Shown piece after piece: positions 1 through 9,839 of a DNA stretch of 64,000 bases (the first letter of the stretch is position 1; the number at the start of each line of letters is the position of its first letter). The translations under genes were made by a program, and so were the position numbers. Location of the stretch: NCBI GenBank assembly GCA_033297075.1, contig MU858172.1:1-64000 (forward strand), in the 5' to 3' direction. The stretch is from Rhypophila decipiens (lineage: Eukaryota; Ascomycota; Sordariomycetes; Sordariales; Naviculisporaceae). Below the pieces are notes generated by a model. That model was not told where the DNA came from, ran no database searches, and worked only from the letters and a program-made list of their open reading frames with translations.

Positions 1-568
1 TATGAAACATCACACGTCTTACTATCAGCTTTGACATCTGTGTTCGTTCCTCAAGGCTCTTTAGGCAAACCGCTTGCGGTTTGCGTCTCCTGTTGGAGAC
101 ATGTCTGTCACCTAGTCACCTGGAAAGGTCTGTCACCAGCTGCCGGCTGAGTCATCCCAGGGGTCGGGTTCACCAGGAAACCACACCCCTGATTTAAGGT
201 TGCCAAGAAGCCCCTCAAACCTCCGGACCACGTGCATTCGTGCCGGAGTCGCGACTTCCTTGCACCGTGAGATCTACCATTATCGCTCTTATCAGCGACG
301 CAACACGACCGAAACCGGTGATTATCTCCTTCCAAACTTATATGAACTATTACGAGCTGCCAGAGCTGGGGTTGGCGGAACTTTCATCTTCCACCAACGA
401 GTCATTTCGCTCATTTGCCTCCCCGGAATCCCCCTCTGCAGCCCGTTTTCCCTGATTCCTCCCATCCATAGAAACTGGGTGTTTACGAGTGATTAGGTAC
501 GCTGCCTTGAGCTGACTCCAAGACTTGTCGATTGATGAACAATTCCTAGACCGTATTGCGCCAGCAAG
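1..568. other. Left-edge intergenic sequence
   Basis: No convincing gene is visible. Short open frames on both strands lack recognisable domains and overlap each other. The last part presumably holds the promoter and 5' leader of the F-box gene that follows. Confidence 0.6.
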
Positions 569-2092
569 ATGGCGTCCGCCACGCTACCGGGCCTCCCAGT
601 TGAGATGATCCACGAGGTCTGCGGTCATCTCGAGTTTCAAGACCAAGGTACTCTGCGTCGGGTTAATCGCTTTTTTTGCGCCATCGCCAGCAGTCATACG
701 CTCAAGAGGATCAAGTTCTGCATGTGCAAGCGGGATCTCGACATGCTTCGTCAAATCACCAATAACCCGCTCTACGCCAGCTACATCCAAGATTTGATTT
801 ACGTCGTCGAGACTCTGAGCTTGGAGCCTCAGACTTTCGAGATGTACGCTCGGGCTATTGAACATGATGAGATGATCAAACGCCACATCGGCGATTACAT
901 TCCACGCGTTCGTGCAGGCTCTCCGCCACGCACTTACCTCCCTTCAGAAATCCGAGAACTACATCGGCGGTACACACAATTTTTTGAGCAGCAGCAAGAT
1001 ATCCTTCACAACCGCCGTGACTTTGAGGTCATCAAAGAAGTGATCGCCAAACTCCCCAATCTCAAAGAGATCTCTGTATCCTCGGACGGTGAGATTGCCA
1101 AGGTCAAAAAGTCCCCATTCGTCGACTGCAAGAAAGTGTGCGACGGGCGGTTCGTTTCTGACAGGATATCCACGCGCCATCTTGAGGTCATGTTAAAGGG
1201 GGTCAAGGCTGCCGGGACCCAGTTACAGACCATGCGCGTGTCGTCGGTCTACCACACCTGCCTTGACCCGGCAACCTTTGGATTGCACAGCATCGCGGAT
1301 CAGCTCAGAAATATGACCCACTTTGACCTGGCCATCCAGGCCGTCGAGGAGTCCCACATGCCCATGCCTCTTGCTCTTGGAAGGGACGACCCCTTCGATA
1401 TCAGTAACCAGCTCTCAGAATGCAACAAAACAATGCAGGCGGGCGGTCTCCGGCGTGTCCTGGAGAGCATGCCCAACTTGATCTTTCTCAAGTTGACATT
1501 TATCGAGTTTCACAGCGCAATACCGGGCACTTTCAATGCTCCGGCCACTCTCCAGCACATTATGCCCCAAGACGCTCACTGGCCCAAGTTGAAATGCTTG
1601 GGCCTCTCCAACATCATGACCGAGCGGCAATACATAGTCAAGCTGCTGGCACGCCATAAGGACACGCTGTTCTCTTTCAGGCTGGACCAGATGCGGCTGT
1701 CGAGCACCTCGTGGATCGTAACCTTGCCCATGCTCAGAAAGCTGTTTGCCGGCGCCCGGATGGCTGCCTTGGTCACTGACTTTATCATATCGGTGTCGGA
1801 GGATGGGGACAAGAAGCCCGAGGCCTGGCAGCTCGGCAATCCGGAGTATGACAGCGAGGTTAACGAGCTGGGGGTTGCGGTCAGCCGGTATATCACGTCC
1901 AAGAAGAAGCAGGAATGCCCGTTGACGGAGGATAATATGTGGGAGTTCGAGGAGTGGGACGAAGACGACGAAGTAGACGTGTTCGGCTCCGTACTGTTCG
2001 ATGACTGGATGGATGAGGACGAGTTGTGGGGGGATTGGGAGGACGAGCCGGACGATGACGATGACTTGCCTGATCTGATTCCGATTGACTGA
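569..2092 (+). CDS. F-box domain protein with acidic C-terminal tail
   Basis: Single-exon frame of 507 aa starting at an ATG in a good context (gcaagATGg). Residues about 6-50 (LPGLPVEMIHEVCGHL, then a Leu/Arg-rich helix ending near RIKF) look like a fungal F-box, which in known proteins binds Skp1 and recruits substrates to an SCF ubiquitin ligase. The middle section has scattered Leu-rich motifs but no clear LRR array. The last 50 residues are extremely acidic and Trp-rich (EFEEWDEDDEVDVFG, DEPDDDDDLPDLIP). That tail is the oddest part and could bind basic partners. The substrate is unknown. F-box assignment is by pattern only; the coding call is secure because of length and codon use. Confidence 0.8.
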   Translation: MASATLPGLPVEMIHEVCGHLEFQDQGTLRRVNRFFCAIASSHTLKRIKFCMCKRDLDMLRQITNNPLYASYIQDLIYVVETLSLEPQTFEMYARAIEHDEMIKRHIGDYIPRVRAGSPPRTYLPSEIRELHRRYTQFFEQQQDILHNRRDFEVIKEVIAKLPNLKEISVSSDGEIAKVKKSPFVDCKKVCDGRFVSDRISTRHLEVMLKGVKAAGTQLQTMRVSSVYHTCLDPATFGLHSIADQLRNMTHFDLAIQAVEESHMPMPLALGRDDPFDISNQLSECNKTMQAGGLRRVLESMPNLIFLKLTFIEFHSAIPGTFNAPATLQHIMPQDAHWPKLKCLGLSNIMTERQYIVKLLARHKDTLFSFRLDQMRLSSTSWIVTLPMLRKLFAGARMAALVTDFIISVSEDGDKKPEAWQLGNPEYDSEVNELGVAVSRYITSKKKQECPLTEDNMWEFEEWDEDDEVDVFGSVLFDDWMDEDELWGDWEDEPDDDDDLPDLIPID

Positions 2093-3659
2093 TCGCTTGT
2101 GTCTGTCACTCGTTTAGAGACTTTGGAAGCTGTGCATGTCCTGGGTCTGTGAGAGTATCATTGGTGTGCATTATCAAACCCACTAGCAGTTATAGGTCAT
2201 TTGATTGGGCCCCAAATCGAGCTTTCTATCTATCAGCAAGTTAGCCGACGTCAACGTGCTGATTTGCTATAATAGGACAGAGGACCCTGAAAACGTGGTT
2301 GTGGCATTTTGACACAGTGTGGTGACACTGACCACATTAAAGCACCTCCCAATTAGTAATACGGTACCCGCGGATCTGACATGTTGTTACTGATAGTGCT
2401 ACTGATAAATCGGGTAACACCGTGAGTCTGGTCCATGACGGCACACTTTATTCGAATGGTGTGCTGGTTAGATATTCGGCCAACAGGAAGTCATCATCCT
2501 ATGTCTTATTTCAGGATCTATTTTCCGAGGGCATCATGACTCGAGAGCGGCACGGCACCTGAAGGATGCGAGTAAAATTCTGTTACCAAAACGGCAACGC
2601 CACGGCAAATCGGTTTTTGCAGGGTTCAAATACTTCAAATTGTCGATCGCATGCTTGGCGCTGTAAGCGTCTTCTGTTAAAGTTCGAGATTATAACGACG
2701 TCCCGAATGCATTAAAGAAGTGGAAATAAGCTTCTTACAGTGTGGGCCGACGAATCCAGCGCTACGGGTTGAGCCTCGGATTCCATAGAGGGTTCTCAAT
2801 AAAGTCCGAAACTGGAAACCTTTCGCGACTGAAGTATCAAAATAACGTAATCAAATCCAAGTCTTTTCCTGCTGTTGGTTTTCCGGAACAATTCTCGTTG
2901 CTTAGTCAGCCGCCGCGGGCCGCGGAAGGCCGCCACCTTGGTCGGCACGGGACGACACCCAACGCCGGGACCTCGGTTCAATCGGTGGATTAGCAACTGA
3001 ATCGGGCACTCCCCGAATCGTTCACATCATTCTTGCTACAAATCCCCTTGGCATTGCGTCAAATGCCGATTTCTCGCCAGCAAGATTTGCTTTGTGATCG
3101 AGATGGCACCATCGCTTATCGCAGCACCCCACTTGTTCGGCCACCCAAGTGTCCACAGATTGCTGCTCATTGACCCCTCCTTGCCCCTCATCATGATGCT
3201 GTGAATCCATTTTCTCTCCAGGTTACCCATCGGGGACGGTTCGGGAAGGAATACGTCAACGACCGAACCTGCCGTCTCCGTATGCAATTTTTGGTGTTAC
3301 TATGGCATTCTTGATTTGTCAGTCAGTGGGTTCCTGCCCATCAAGGCCCTGGGAACTTTTTGCAATTGCGACTCCATTGGATCCTCCCCACCATGACTTG
3401 GAACCTTCTAGGTCGCCCGCCCAGGGACCAGACACAGATATAAAGCGGGAAACAACATCCACCAGGACGGTTATTCCTAGAACAGAGAGCCGCAACTTTC
3501 CCCTGATACTAATACCAAGCCAATTGCTTGTGACAACTCCAATCTACCCCACCTCTTTCCTCCTCTAATAAATACTTCGTGAACCCATTTCGTCATCTTT
3601 CTTTCACCCAAAACCACACATCACATCCCACACCACTCAGACCAAAACGAACCGTCAAA
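2093..3659. other. Intergenic region between F-box and reductase genes
   Basis: About 1.6 kb with no supportable gene. Short frames (for example 2742-2993) lack domain content. The right third is the upstream region of the reductase gene, ending in a pyrimidine/CA-rich leader (CCACACCACTCAGACC) typical of highly expressed fungal genes. Confidence 0.6.
3439..3444 (+). promoter_or_regulatory. TATA box of the reductase gene
   Basis: TATAAA in the context CACAGATATAAAGCGG, about 215 bp upstream of the ATG at 3660 and followed by a CA-rich leader. Position and strand fit a core promoter; not otherwise tested. Confidence 0.45.
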
Positions 3660-4775
3660 ATGGTGTCCAACAAAGCCCTCATCTTCAAAAAGGTCCCCAC
3701 CGGTCTCCCGGTAGCAGGTGAACATCTCACAGTAGAAGACCAAGGCTTCGACCTCGAGGCGGCCCCTCCCGCGGGCGGCGTCACTCTCTCCATCCTCCAG
3801 GCTTCTTTTGATCCCTACCAGCGCGGCCGGATGCGCGATCCCAAGGTCAAGTCCTACGCTCCCCCATACGAGCTCGGCAAGCCCATCTCCAACGCCACCA
3901 TTGCCAAGGTCCTCAAGTCGGACTCGCCCGATTACAAGGAAGGCGAGCTGGTATACGCCAGCGTCCCAATCTCGGAGTATGTCGCGCTAGACAAGGACTC
4001 GCTCAAGGCGATCCAGTACAAGATCCAGAACCCCCACAACCTCAAAGATCTCGGATTGTTCCTTGGACCTCTTGGTATGCCCGGCCTGACTGCGTATTCG
4101 TCGCTTTACGAGATCGGCAAGCCCAAGAAGGGCGAGACCATTTTCATTAGCAGTGCTGCTGGTGCTGTCGGACAGGTCGTCGGCGCGGTGGCTAAGCATG
4201 AGGGTTTGAGGGTCATCGGCAGTGTTGGCAGCGATGAGAAGCTCAAGTTTATCACTGAGGAGCTCGGATTCGATGCTGGCTTCAATTACAAGAAGGAGTC
4301 GGCCAAGGATGCGCTAGAGCGCCTTGCTCCCGAGGGAATCGACATCTACTATGAGAACGTCGGTGGTGAGCAGCTCGAGGCGGCGATTGAGAAGTTGAAT
4401 AACTGGGGACGTATTGTTGCTTGCGGAATGGTCAGTAACCCCCTTTCTTGCTGTTGCGAGTAGTCGGTATACTAACATGCTTGGTTCCAGATTTCCGGCT
4501 ACAACAGCCCTGCGGAGGACAGATACCCCATCAAGAACCTTTTCTACGTTGTATCGAAGCGTCTCCACATTGAGGGCTTCATCGTTAGCGACGAGAGGTT
4601 CGGACCCAAGTACTTCAAGCAACACCAGGAGAATGTCCAGAAGTGGCTGGCGGAGGGCACCTTCAAGGCCAAGATCCACCATGTCGACGGTATCGACAAG
4701 GCCGCCGAGGGATTGATTGGCATCTATGAGGGCAAGAACTTTGGCAAGGCGGTGCTGAAGATTAAGGATGAGTAG
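3660..4775 (+). CDS. NADP-dependent medium-chain oxidoreductase (leukotriene B4 dehydrogenase / PTGR-like)
   Basis: Two exons, 3660-4430 and 4491-4775, joined across a 60-bp intron (donor GTCAGT, branch TACTAAC, acceptor CAG), give 351 aa. The start is the ATG after GTCAAA; the upstream frame extension is not needed. The N-terminal GroES-like part contains SFDPYQRGRMRD. The Rossmann half has SSAAGAVGQVVGAVAK, the NADP-binding motif of the zinc-independent LTB4DH/zeta-crystallin branch, followed by GSDEKL and YYENVGG. Residues after the splice (ISGYN) restore the family motif CGMISGYN. No catalytic zinc ligands are present. Expected role: reduction of alpha,beta-unsaturated carbonyls in the cytosol. 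Length matches the family (about 340-355 aa). The physiological substrate cannot be read from sequence. Confidence 0.9.
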
Positions 4776-5441
4776 GTCATCTCTTTGTTGTAAGGGACGG
4801 ATTGTGTAGAACTATTTGACCGTCGAGATGATACGATAGCTATCCCAGAGCCAAATGAATGACATTCTGATCCTAATCTGACTTTTGGTGTGTTTAGAAC
4901 TTGTGGTGAGATGCCTAGATGGAGTAGTAATCTGTGATTCGTGTTCTAAAAGGCAGTGTGCGGGCCTAAGGGACCAGAAACTGAAACACAACTCGGGATT
5001 CAGAAGTCAATGTTAGCAAGTTAATCGTATGGGTACTTCGCATAGCCCAGGGGAACCTAGGCCGCTGCATATGGCCGGCTGAGTCTTGCCGTTTGCTTGA
5101 AACGAGTGCCCAGGTTTGACAGAAAAGGAAGCCAGCCATGATCAGCCACAGGCGTCCAACTTTGAATGGTGCCCCTGGATTGGTTGGGTAGGGGCGGTTA
5201 GGGTGACGGGTCAATAAACTACACTGCCAGCTCCGTGACAAGGATCACTGTGGCTGAGCACCTGAGACAAACCGACCGAATTCTCCAGTCTGGCGGCTAG
5301 TATCTCTTTTGTCTTCACCATGTCGTCAAGGTATCCGTCCTGCTGGGGAACTACGTATGCTTATGAACCTATCCTTCAAATATTTCTCGAGCATTCCAGT
5401 TTCAACAGTCACTAGGCAACTTTGGATCCCCGAAACAATCA
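4776..5441. other. Intergenic region
   Basis: About 0.67 kb holding the reductase 3' flank and the upstream region of the membrane protein gene; no other gene seen. Confidence 0.6.
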
Positions 5442-6977
5442 ATGCGGCTCAAATATTTCTTCATCCTTCATCTTGCGGCGTGCACTCTCGCTGCCACGCC
5501 AGAAGACGAAAAATGTCCAATCAACATCCCCGGCTATACCCACCGTGGCGACTGCAATCTTTTGTGCAAAGAGGCCACCTGGACAGATATTACGGTTTTC
5601 TACCTAGGAAACTATGTCGCCCATGCCGTGACAGTCAACACTGATCCAGGACAGCCAATATTGAGTTCTGTTCTCGCCGTCATTCTTGTTATACTATTCC
5701 CGGGTACCGGAATTGAAAAGGCACTGCTAGCAATCTATAGCCGGGCGGTGCTTGCGCTCACGGAGCTGCAGCAAGCGGCGCGAGCCGGCGCGCTCTGCGT
5801 GGTCAGGAAGCGGGATACTTCCGCGGCTTCATCCGTGGCCAACTCTACGAGTACCACAGAGGAAGAGGAGCAGGCAATGAAGCCAACAAAGAATCCGATT
5901 TCCTTGGTGTCCGAAAAGCTACATGGAATCTGCGAGCTGCCAGAGGGCTACTACCTCGCCACCCTCCCCCAAGACGCAACTTTCGAGGATGACCCGTCAC
6001 CCGGAGAGCTGCAGTCTCTCCATTGGACTGAGAGAGGTCTTGTGGGCTCTATAAAATCACTCTTCATGCCACGCCCTAGGCGGAATCACATCTCCTGCAG
6101 CTACAACCTCGTCAAGATCGCCGCATCCGCGGCCCAGCTACTATTCGCCTGTGCCACCCTCTACCGCATTCGGGGAGACCAGATCGAACGGTTCGGATAT
6201 GCCGCGTTCAGACTAACAGTCGCGCAGTGCGCGTGGATGTCCTTTCTCAACCTACTGGGAAACGCGGTACGACCAGGATACCCCACCAAGTTTCTCGTGG
6301 GCTCTGATTCTCTGGACAATTTGAGAGCGCTCCTGAGGCGGAAATGCCAAGAATCCGAGTCTCCTATATCTGGCAGCGTCGGGCGGATATCTCAGGAGAC
6401 AGAAGCAAGGCTTTCTGCAATGCAAAAGGATTCTCGTCAACGCAGAATGAGCAGCTTAGTCTCGAAACTGGTTAGATTAGTGTGGCGGAAATCGTTACCG
6501 CGACGTTGGCGGCGGTTCTGTGAATTGAACCTCCTAAAACCAATACAAAATCAGGCACAAGCCTTAGACCGGTACCTTTCTAGTTACGGCGGGACGATAA
6601 ATTCGATACCGGAGTACGGTCAACTGAGTACCCTTGGACCAGACCTGCCTATTATCGGCGCAGTTCCGATTGCCATAATTGGCGGCATAAGTCGATTCTC
6701 GCCGGGTGCCAGCGAGTATTACCAACGTGTATGGATCATGACTTGGTTTGTATTCGGAATCGTGGCTGGCCCCCTCGCTGCTAGTTTCTTGGGGGCTATT
6801 GCAAACAGAGAGTGGCAGGGAATCTTCAGGAACGAGGCACGTCGAGACCCTTCTTTTGTGGCTATGGAGATGCTTATTTATATGATATGGCTTGTCGCCT
6901 ATGCTACGCCGGCAATCGGTGGCCTTTTAGTCGTGGGCCAGATGATACGGGAGTACGGAGTTTGCACCGAGTTATGA
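5442..6977 (+). CDS. Multi-pass fungal membrane protein of unknown function
   Basis: Single-exon frame of 511 aa from a true ATG. Residues 1-18 (MRLKYFFILHLAACTLAA) form a signal peptide, followed by a Cys-containing extracellular segment (residues about 25-45 with three Cys). Hydrophobic segments lie near residues 70-95, 222-241, 405-420, 430-453 and 475-500, separated by a large cytosolic-type loop rich in Arg/Ser (residues about 100-220 and 280-380). The arrangement resembles lineage-specific fungal integral membrane proteins with no named function; I recognise no catalytic or transporter motif. The coding call rests on length, signal peptide and consistent membrane segments. Confidence 0.75.
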   Translation: MRLKYFFILHLAACTLAATPEDEKCPINIPGYTHRGDCNLLCKEATWTDITVFYLGNYVAHAVTVNTDPGQPILSSVLAVILVILFPGTGIEKALLAIYSRAVLALTELQQAARAGALCVVRKRDTSAASSVANSTSTTEEEEQAMKPTKNPISLVSEKLHGICELPEGYYLATLPQDATFEDDPSPGELQSLHWTERGLVGSIKSLFMPRPRRNHISCSYNLVKIAASAAQLLFACATLYRIRGDQIERFGYAAFRLTVAQCAWMSFLNLLGNAVRPGYPTKFLVGSDSLDNLRALLRRKCQESESPISGSVGRISQETEARLSAMQKDSRQRRMSSLVSKLVRLVWRKSLPRRWRRFCELNLLKPIQNQAQALDRYLSSYGGTINSIPEYGQLSTLGPDLPIIGAVPIAIIGGISRFSPGASEYYQRVWIMTWFVFGIVAGPLAASFLGAIANREWQGIFRNEARRDPSFVAMEMLIYMIWLVAYATPAIGGLLVVGQMIREYGVCTEL

Positions 6978-8058
6978 GGATTCTTCTCTCTCCACTCCCT
7001 GCACTGCAAATCATAAACATTTCACCTTTACATAGTCGATACTCCTAGCAACACGGGCCCCATGTAGTGAGGGGGCAAACGAGGTGTTATTATAAGGGGA
7101 ATTGCTGTGACGGAACTGTCATTTCTTGTAGCACATATATGCCGAACAAAAAGCGTTCTACCCTAACCCTTATCTCGAGGTTTCCCCGATCCATACCCAA
7201 CTGGCCCTTTGACCTGTTAAGGGGGAACATGGCAATTTTATCAAGACAGTGATTCCGTGTGACCAAGAAACTCCGGACCGACTGCTAGCTCTTATTGACC
7301 AAAAGTGTCGGCGGTGACGTCGATGGCACGCCGACCAAAGACATGGAGTGTAGTGCCAGAGTCATGATTCGCCAAGCCCCAGCAACCGTGGGGGGAGGTG
7401 ATCGAGACTAGGATAGCCGTAAGTAACCCTGCCGACATTCATACATCCCCAATATGCTCATGCCAGTCAGACAAAGGTCGCCTAGGATGTCGAGAAGGCT
7501 GCCTGTGACAATCACCCCCCCCCCCAGACGGCATAACCGGCGTCTTCCAGATCCTCCTCAACGAGTCCCTTCCCGCCGCGGAAGCAGAGTACTCCGTTGC
7601 TAAGCGCTACGGTAGCAACCAAGTCCATTGCGACTAGAACAAAGGCCACCCGTGGCAAGTGAGCCATGCCTCAGTAGTTTCCTTTTGGGGGGTAAGGGAT
7701 GTTGGAAAACCAACAATATTTCACCACCACCACGACTCGGGCCTGCGAGCAAAATATTGTATTTTTATGGGTTCTAATTTGAGGCGTCATAAACAAGCAC
7801 AATCCACAGCCACTGCCAATTCTGAGACGTGTTTTGCTGGGTTAAAATCCAAGGCGCCTTCACTAGCGAGAATAAAAGCCTTGACTGGACTGGAATAGAT
7901 GCCATGACTGTGCTGAGGAGTGGTGCCGGTTTATCAGGCCCCTTTGACTTTTTTTTTTATAAAGAAAAAAGAAAGAAAAAAAAAAGAATACCATCATGAT
8001 CATCTGGAGACGCGACTGCCCTTAACTTCCAGTCTCCTTTCAATTCCTAGTCTTTAAA
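6978..8058. other. Intergenic region with a probable gene relic
   Basis: About 1.1 kb. Positions 7526-7658 hold a stretch that reads like a decayed exon (annotated separately). The remainder, including an A-rich tract near 7955-7990, shows nothing I can support as a gene. Confidence 0.5.
7526..7658 (+). pseudogene. Possible exon relic of an unidentified protein gene
   Basis: After an 11-base C run (7515-7525) ending in CAG, which resembles a pyrimidine tract plus acceptor, 36 codons read with coding-like composition (DGITGVFQILLNESLPAAEA, then YSVAKRYGSNQVHC). They end in a TAG at 7635-7637, after which the same frame continues NKGHPWQ. No start codon, other exon or family could be identified. 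I infer the remnant of a gene, broken or much diverged; it could also be chance. Confidence 0.3.
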
Positions 8059-8671
8059 CTAGGCAAAGGAGTTGAGCTCATAGGCATCAATAACCACGTA
8101 TCCGTTTCCAGCCTTCAGAATACCAACAGCCACGACATCGTTCAACCAGTTGTACTTGCCCACCGTGGAGGCCTCGAATATCAGCCGGAGGTGGATGTTT
8201 CCGTTGGTCTGGGCCGGCCCGCTAGTTCTGATAAAGATGTTGGCGCCGTCGTCGGTTTGCAGGTGATAGCGGGTATCAGCGCTGAAGGTCCCATTGTTGT
8301 CGATCAGGCCCCAGTCTGCGCCGAGATTGAGCACTTTGCCTGTAATTCAAGACGAACGAACTTGTCAATCAATTGTTGCAAATATGCTTGAATTTGTGGG
8401 AAAAAGCTTTACCGGAAATCTTTGGGCCAGCAAAGACACCGCCTGTGATTGGGATCACGACGCGGTTACCATTGGGAACGGTACCGACGGACAGAGACTC
8501 CCCGAGGGTGCAGTTCAGGGTGTAGAGGAAGGAGAGATTTGGCGTCTTGAATGAGGGCTTTGGGGCGAGGCCGGTGGGTTTGCGTTCGTCAAGTTGATGG
8601 TGATCACTCGTTGTTGCAGCCCCAAGGACCGCGAGCGATGATAGCGTTGTCAAGACCTGGGAAAAGAGCAT
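8059..8671 (-). CDS. Small secreted DUF3237-like protein
   Basis: Two exons on the minus strand, 8671-8413 and 8339-8059, separated by a 73-bp intron (donor GTAAAG, acceptor CAG), encode about 179 aa. Residues 1-19 (MLFSQVLTTLSSLAVLGAA) form a signal peptide. The mature part contains FLYTLNCTLGES, then VPNGNRVVIPITGGVFAGP, and after the splice GKVLNLGADWGL, ADTRYHLQTDDGANIFIRTSG and a C-terminal YVVIDAYELNSF. This order (small beta-barrel with GG.F.GP.ISG.VL..GADW and D.RY.L.TDDG.I) is characteristic of the DUF3237 family, whose biochemical function is unknown. A TATA-like box lies about 85 bp upstream. Secretion is inferred from the signal peptide. Confidence 0.85.
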
Positions 8672-8751
8672 TTTGGCGTGGGACAGACAAAAGCAATGCA
8701 GAAGGAGGGCTGTGACCTTGGGACCACAATCTTGGAAGACACATGCAAGAG

Positions 8752-8759
8752 TTTATATA
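8752..8759 (-). promoter_or_regulatory. TATA box of the DUF3237-like gene
   Basis: On the minus strand this reads TATATAAA, about 80 bp upstream of the start codon at 8671. Spacing fits a core promoter. Confidence 0.45.
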
Positions 8760-9283
8760 CTACTGATAGTAACAACCTGGCTTGCCAGCCGAGAAAAACG
8801 TGGTCTCCATCGGGCCCTCCATGTCGGACCGGCACACCGGTGATTTTCAGCACTATACCGGCAGGGGTTGTGGATTAGCCGTGATGGTTACGACCCTGGA
8901 TCTAGGAACACGTTCCGTTCGGTACCACAGAACGCCTCTTGGCTGATGTTGCTTCTCCCCGAGCGGGGAAGGAATGGAATTACATGCATGTTTTGGAATC
9001 AGAAGGCAAAGCAAACGGCAATCATGGCGAATGGGCGGGATCCGCGCCAATGGAATGATTGTGGCGGGCAACATGTTCGATATCTTGCATCATTTACATG
9101 TTATATCACAAATATTCAATGTATTAGAACATGCGTTCAACCTTCTCAGCACTTTTCTTATATTTAGCCGATTTGAACTTTATGACGAAGGTACAGATAT
9201 AATAAGGTTACTCCGTCGAGGTTAACCAAGGTTGGACCCTCATTATCCACCTCTTAGGAGCAGCCGATATTAGCCAATAGCAA
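8760..9283. other. Intergenic region
   Basis: About 0.5 kb between the DUF3237-like promoter and the tRNA gene. Short frames on both strands have no recognisable content. Confidence 0.55.
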
Positions 9284-9357
9284 TCCTCTGTGGCGCAATT
9301 GGTTAGCGCGTCTGACTGTTAATCAGGAGGTTGGAAGTTCAAGCCTTCCCGGAGGAG
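9284..9357 (+). tRNA. tRNA-Asn (anticodon GTT), no intron
   Basis: A 74-nt cloverleaf can be drawn. The acceptor stem TCCTCTG (9284-9290) pairs with CGGAGGA (9350-9356). The D-arm contains GGCGCAATTGGTTAGCGC (internal A box). The anticodon stem TCTGA/TCAGG encloses loop CTGTTAA with anticodon GTT. The T-arm is GGAAG-TTCAAGC-CTTCC (B box). A T-rich stretch follows downstream (TTGTTTCTTAACTTTTTC), suitable for Pol III termination. The sequence closely resembles eukaryotic tRNA-Asn. Confidence 0.95.
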
Positions 9358-9839
9358 TTGTTTCTTAACTTTTTCTCTTCATATCCATAACGTTATTGTA
9401 CTTTTTGTCAAATTTCATTCAACCGTTCATGGGTATCGGAGCTTCGTCGTTGCTTCTTCCACGCATTCTTTTTGCTCCTTTCCCATCGACTCGTCCTCTC
9501 ACATCTCATATATGTACATCCCTAAACTAACCTAGGCCCCGTCCCGCAAAGCCATAAAGCCACGGCCAAATTGGAAGAAAGAGAGATGGAAAATGCTGCT
9601 CTTCAAGACGTTCATATCTTCGTACATTATAATTATACTATCCCTGTAGGTCCGAAGCTTACATGTTCCCAGTCCATTCCTCCATAATGATCCCTTCTCG
9701 AATTAATGTTAACATGATGCCAGGGTTCCATCCAGTAGCCCATCTACGTAAAAGTACAACATACAAGTGCTTGCAAATGTATCTGCCCCAATGTGTCGTC
9801 TTAGATCTCGACCGAACTGCAGAGGCGTTTCAACCAACC
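9358..9839. other. Intergenic region
   Basis: About 0.5 kb downstream of the tRNA and of the glycosyltransferase gene; AT-rich, no gene seen. Confidence 0.6.
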
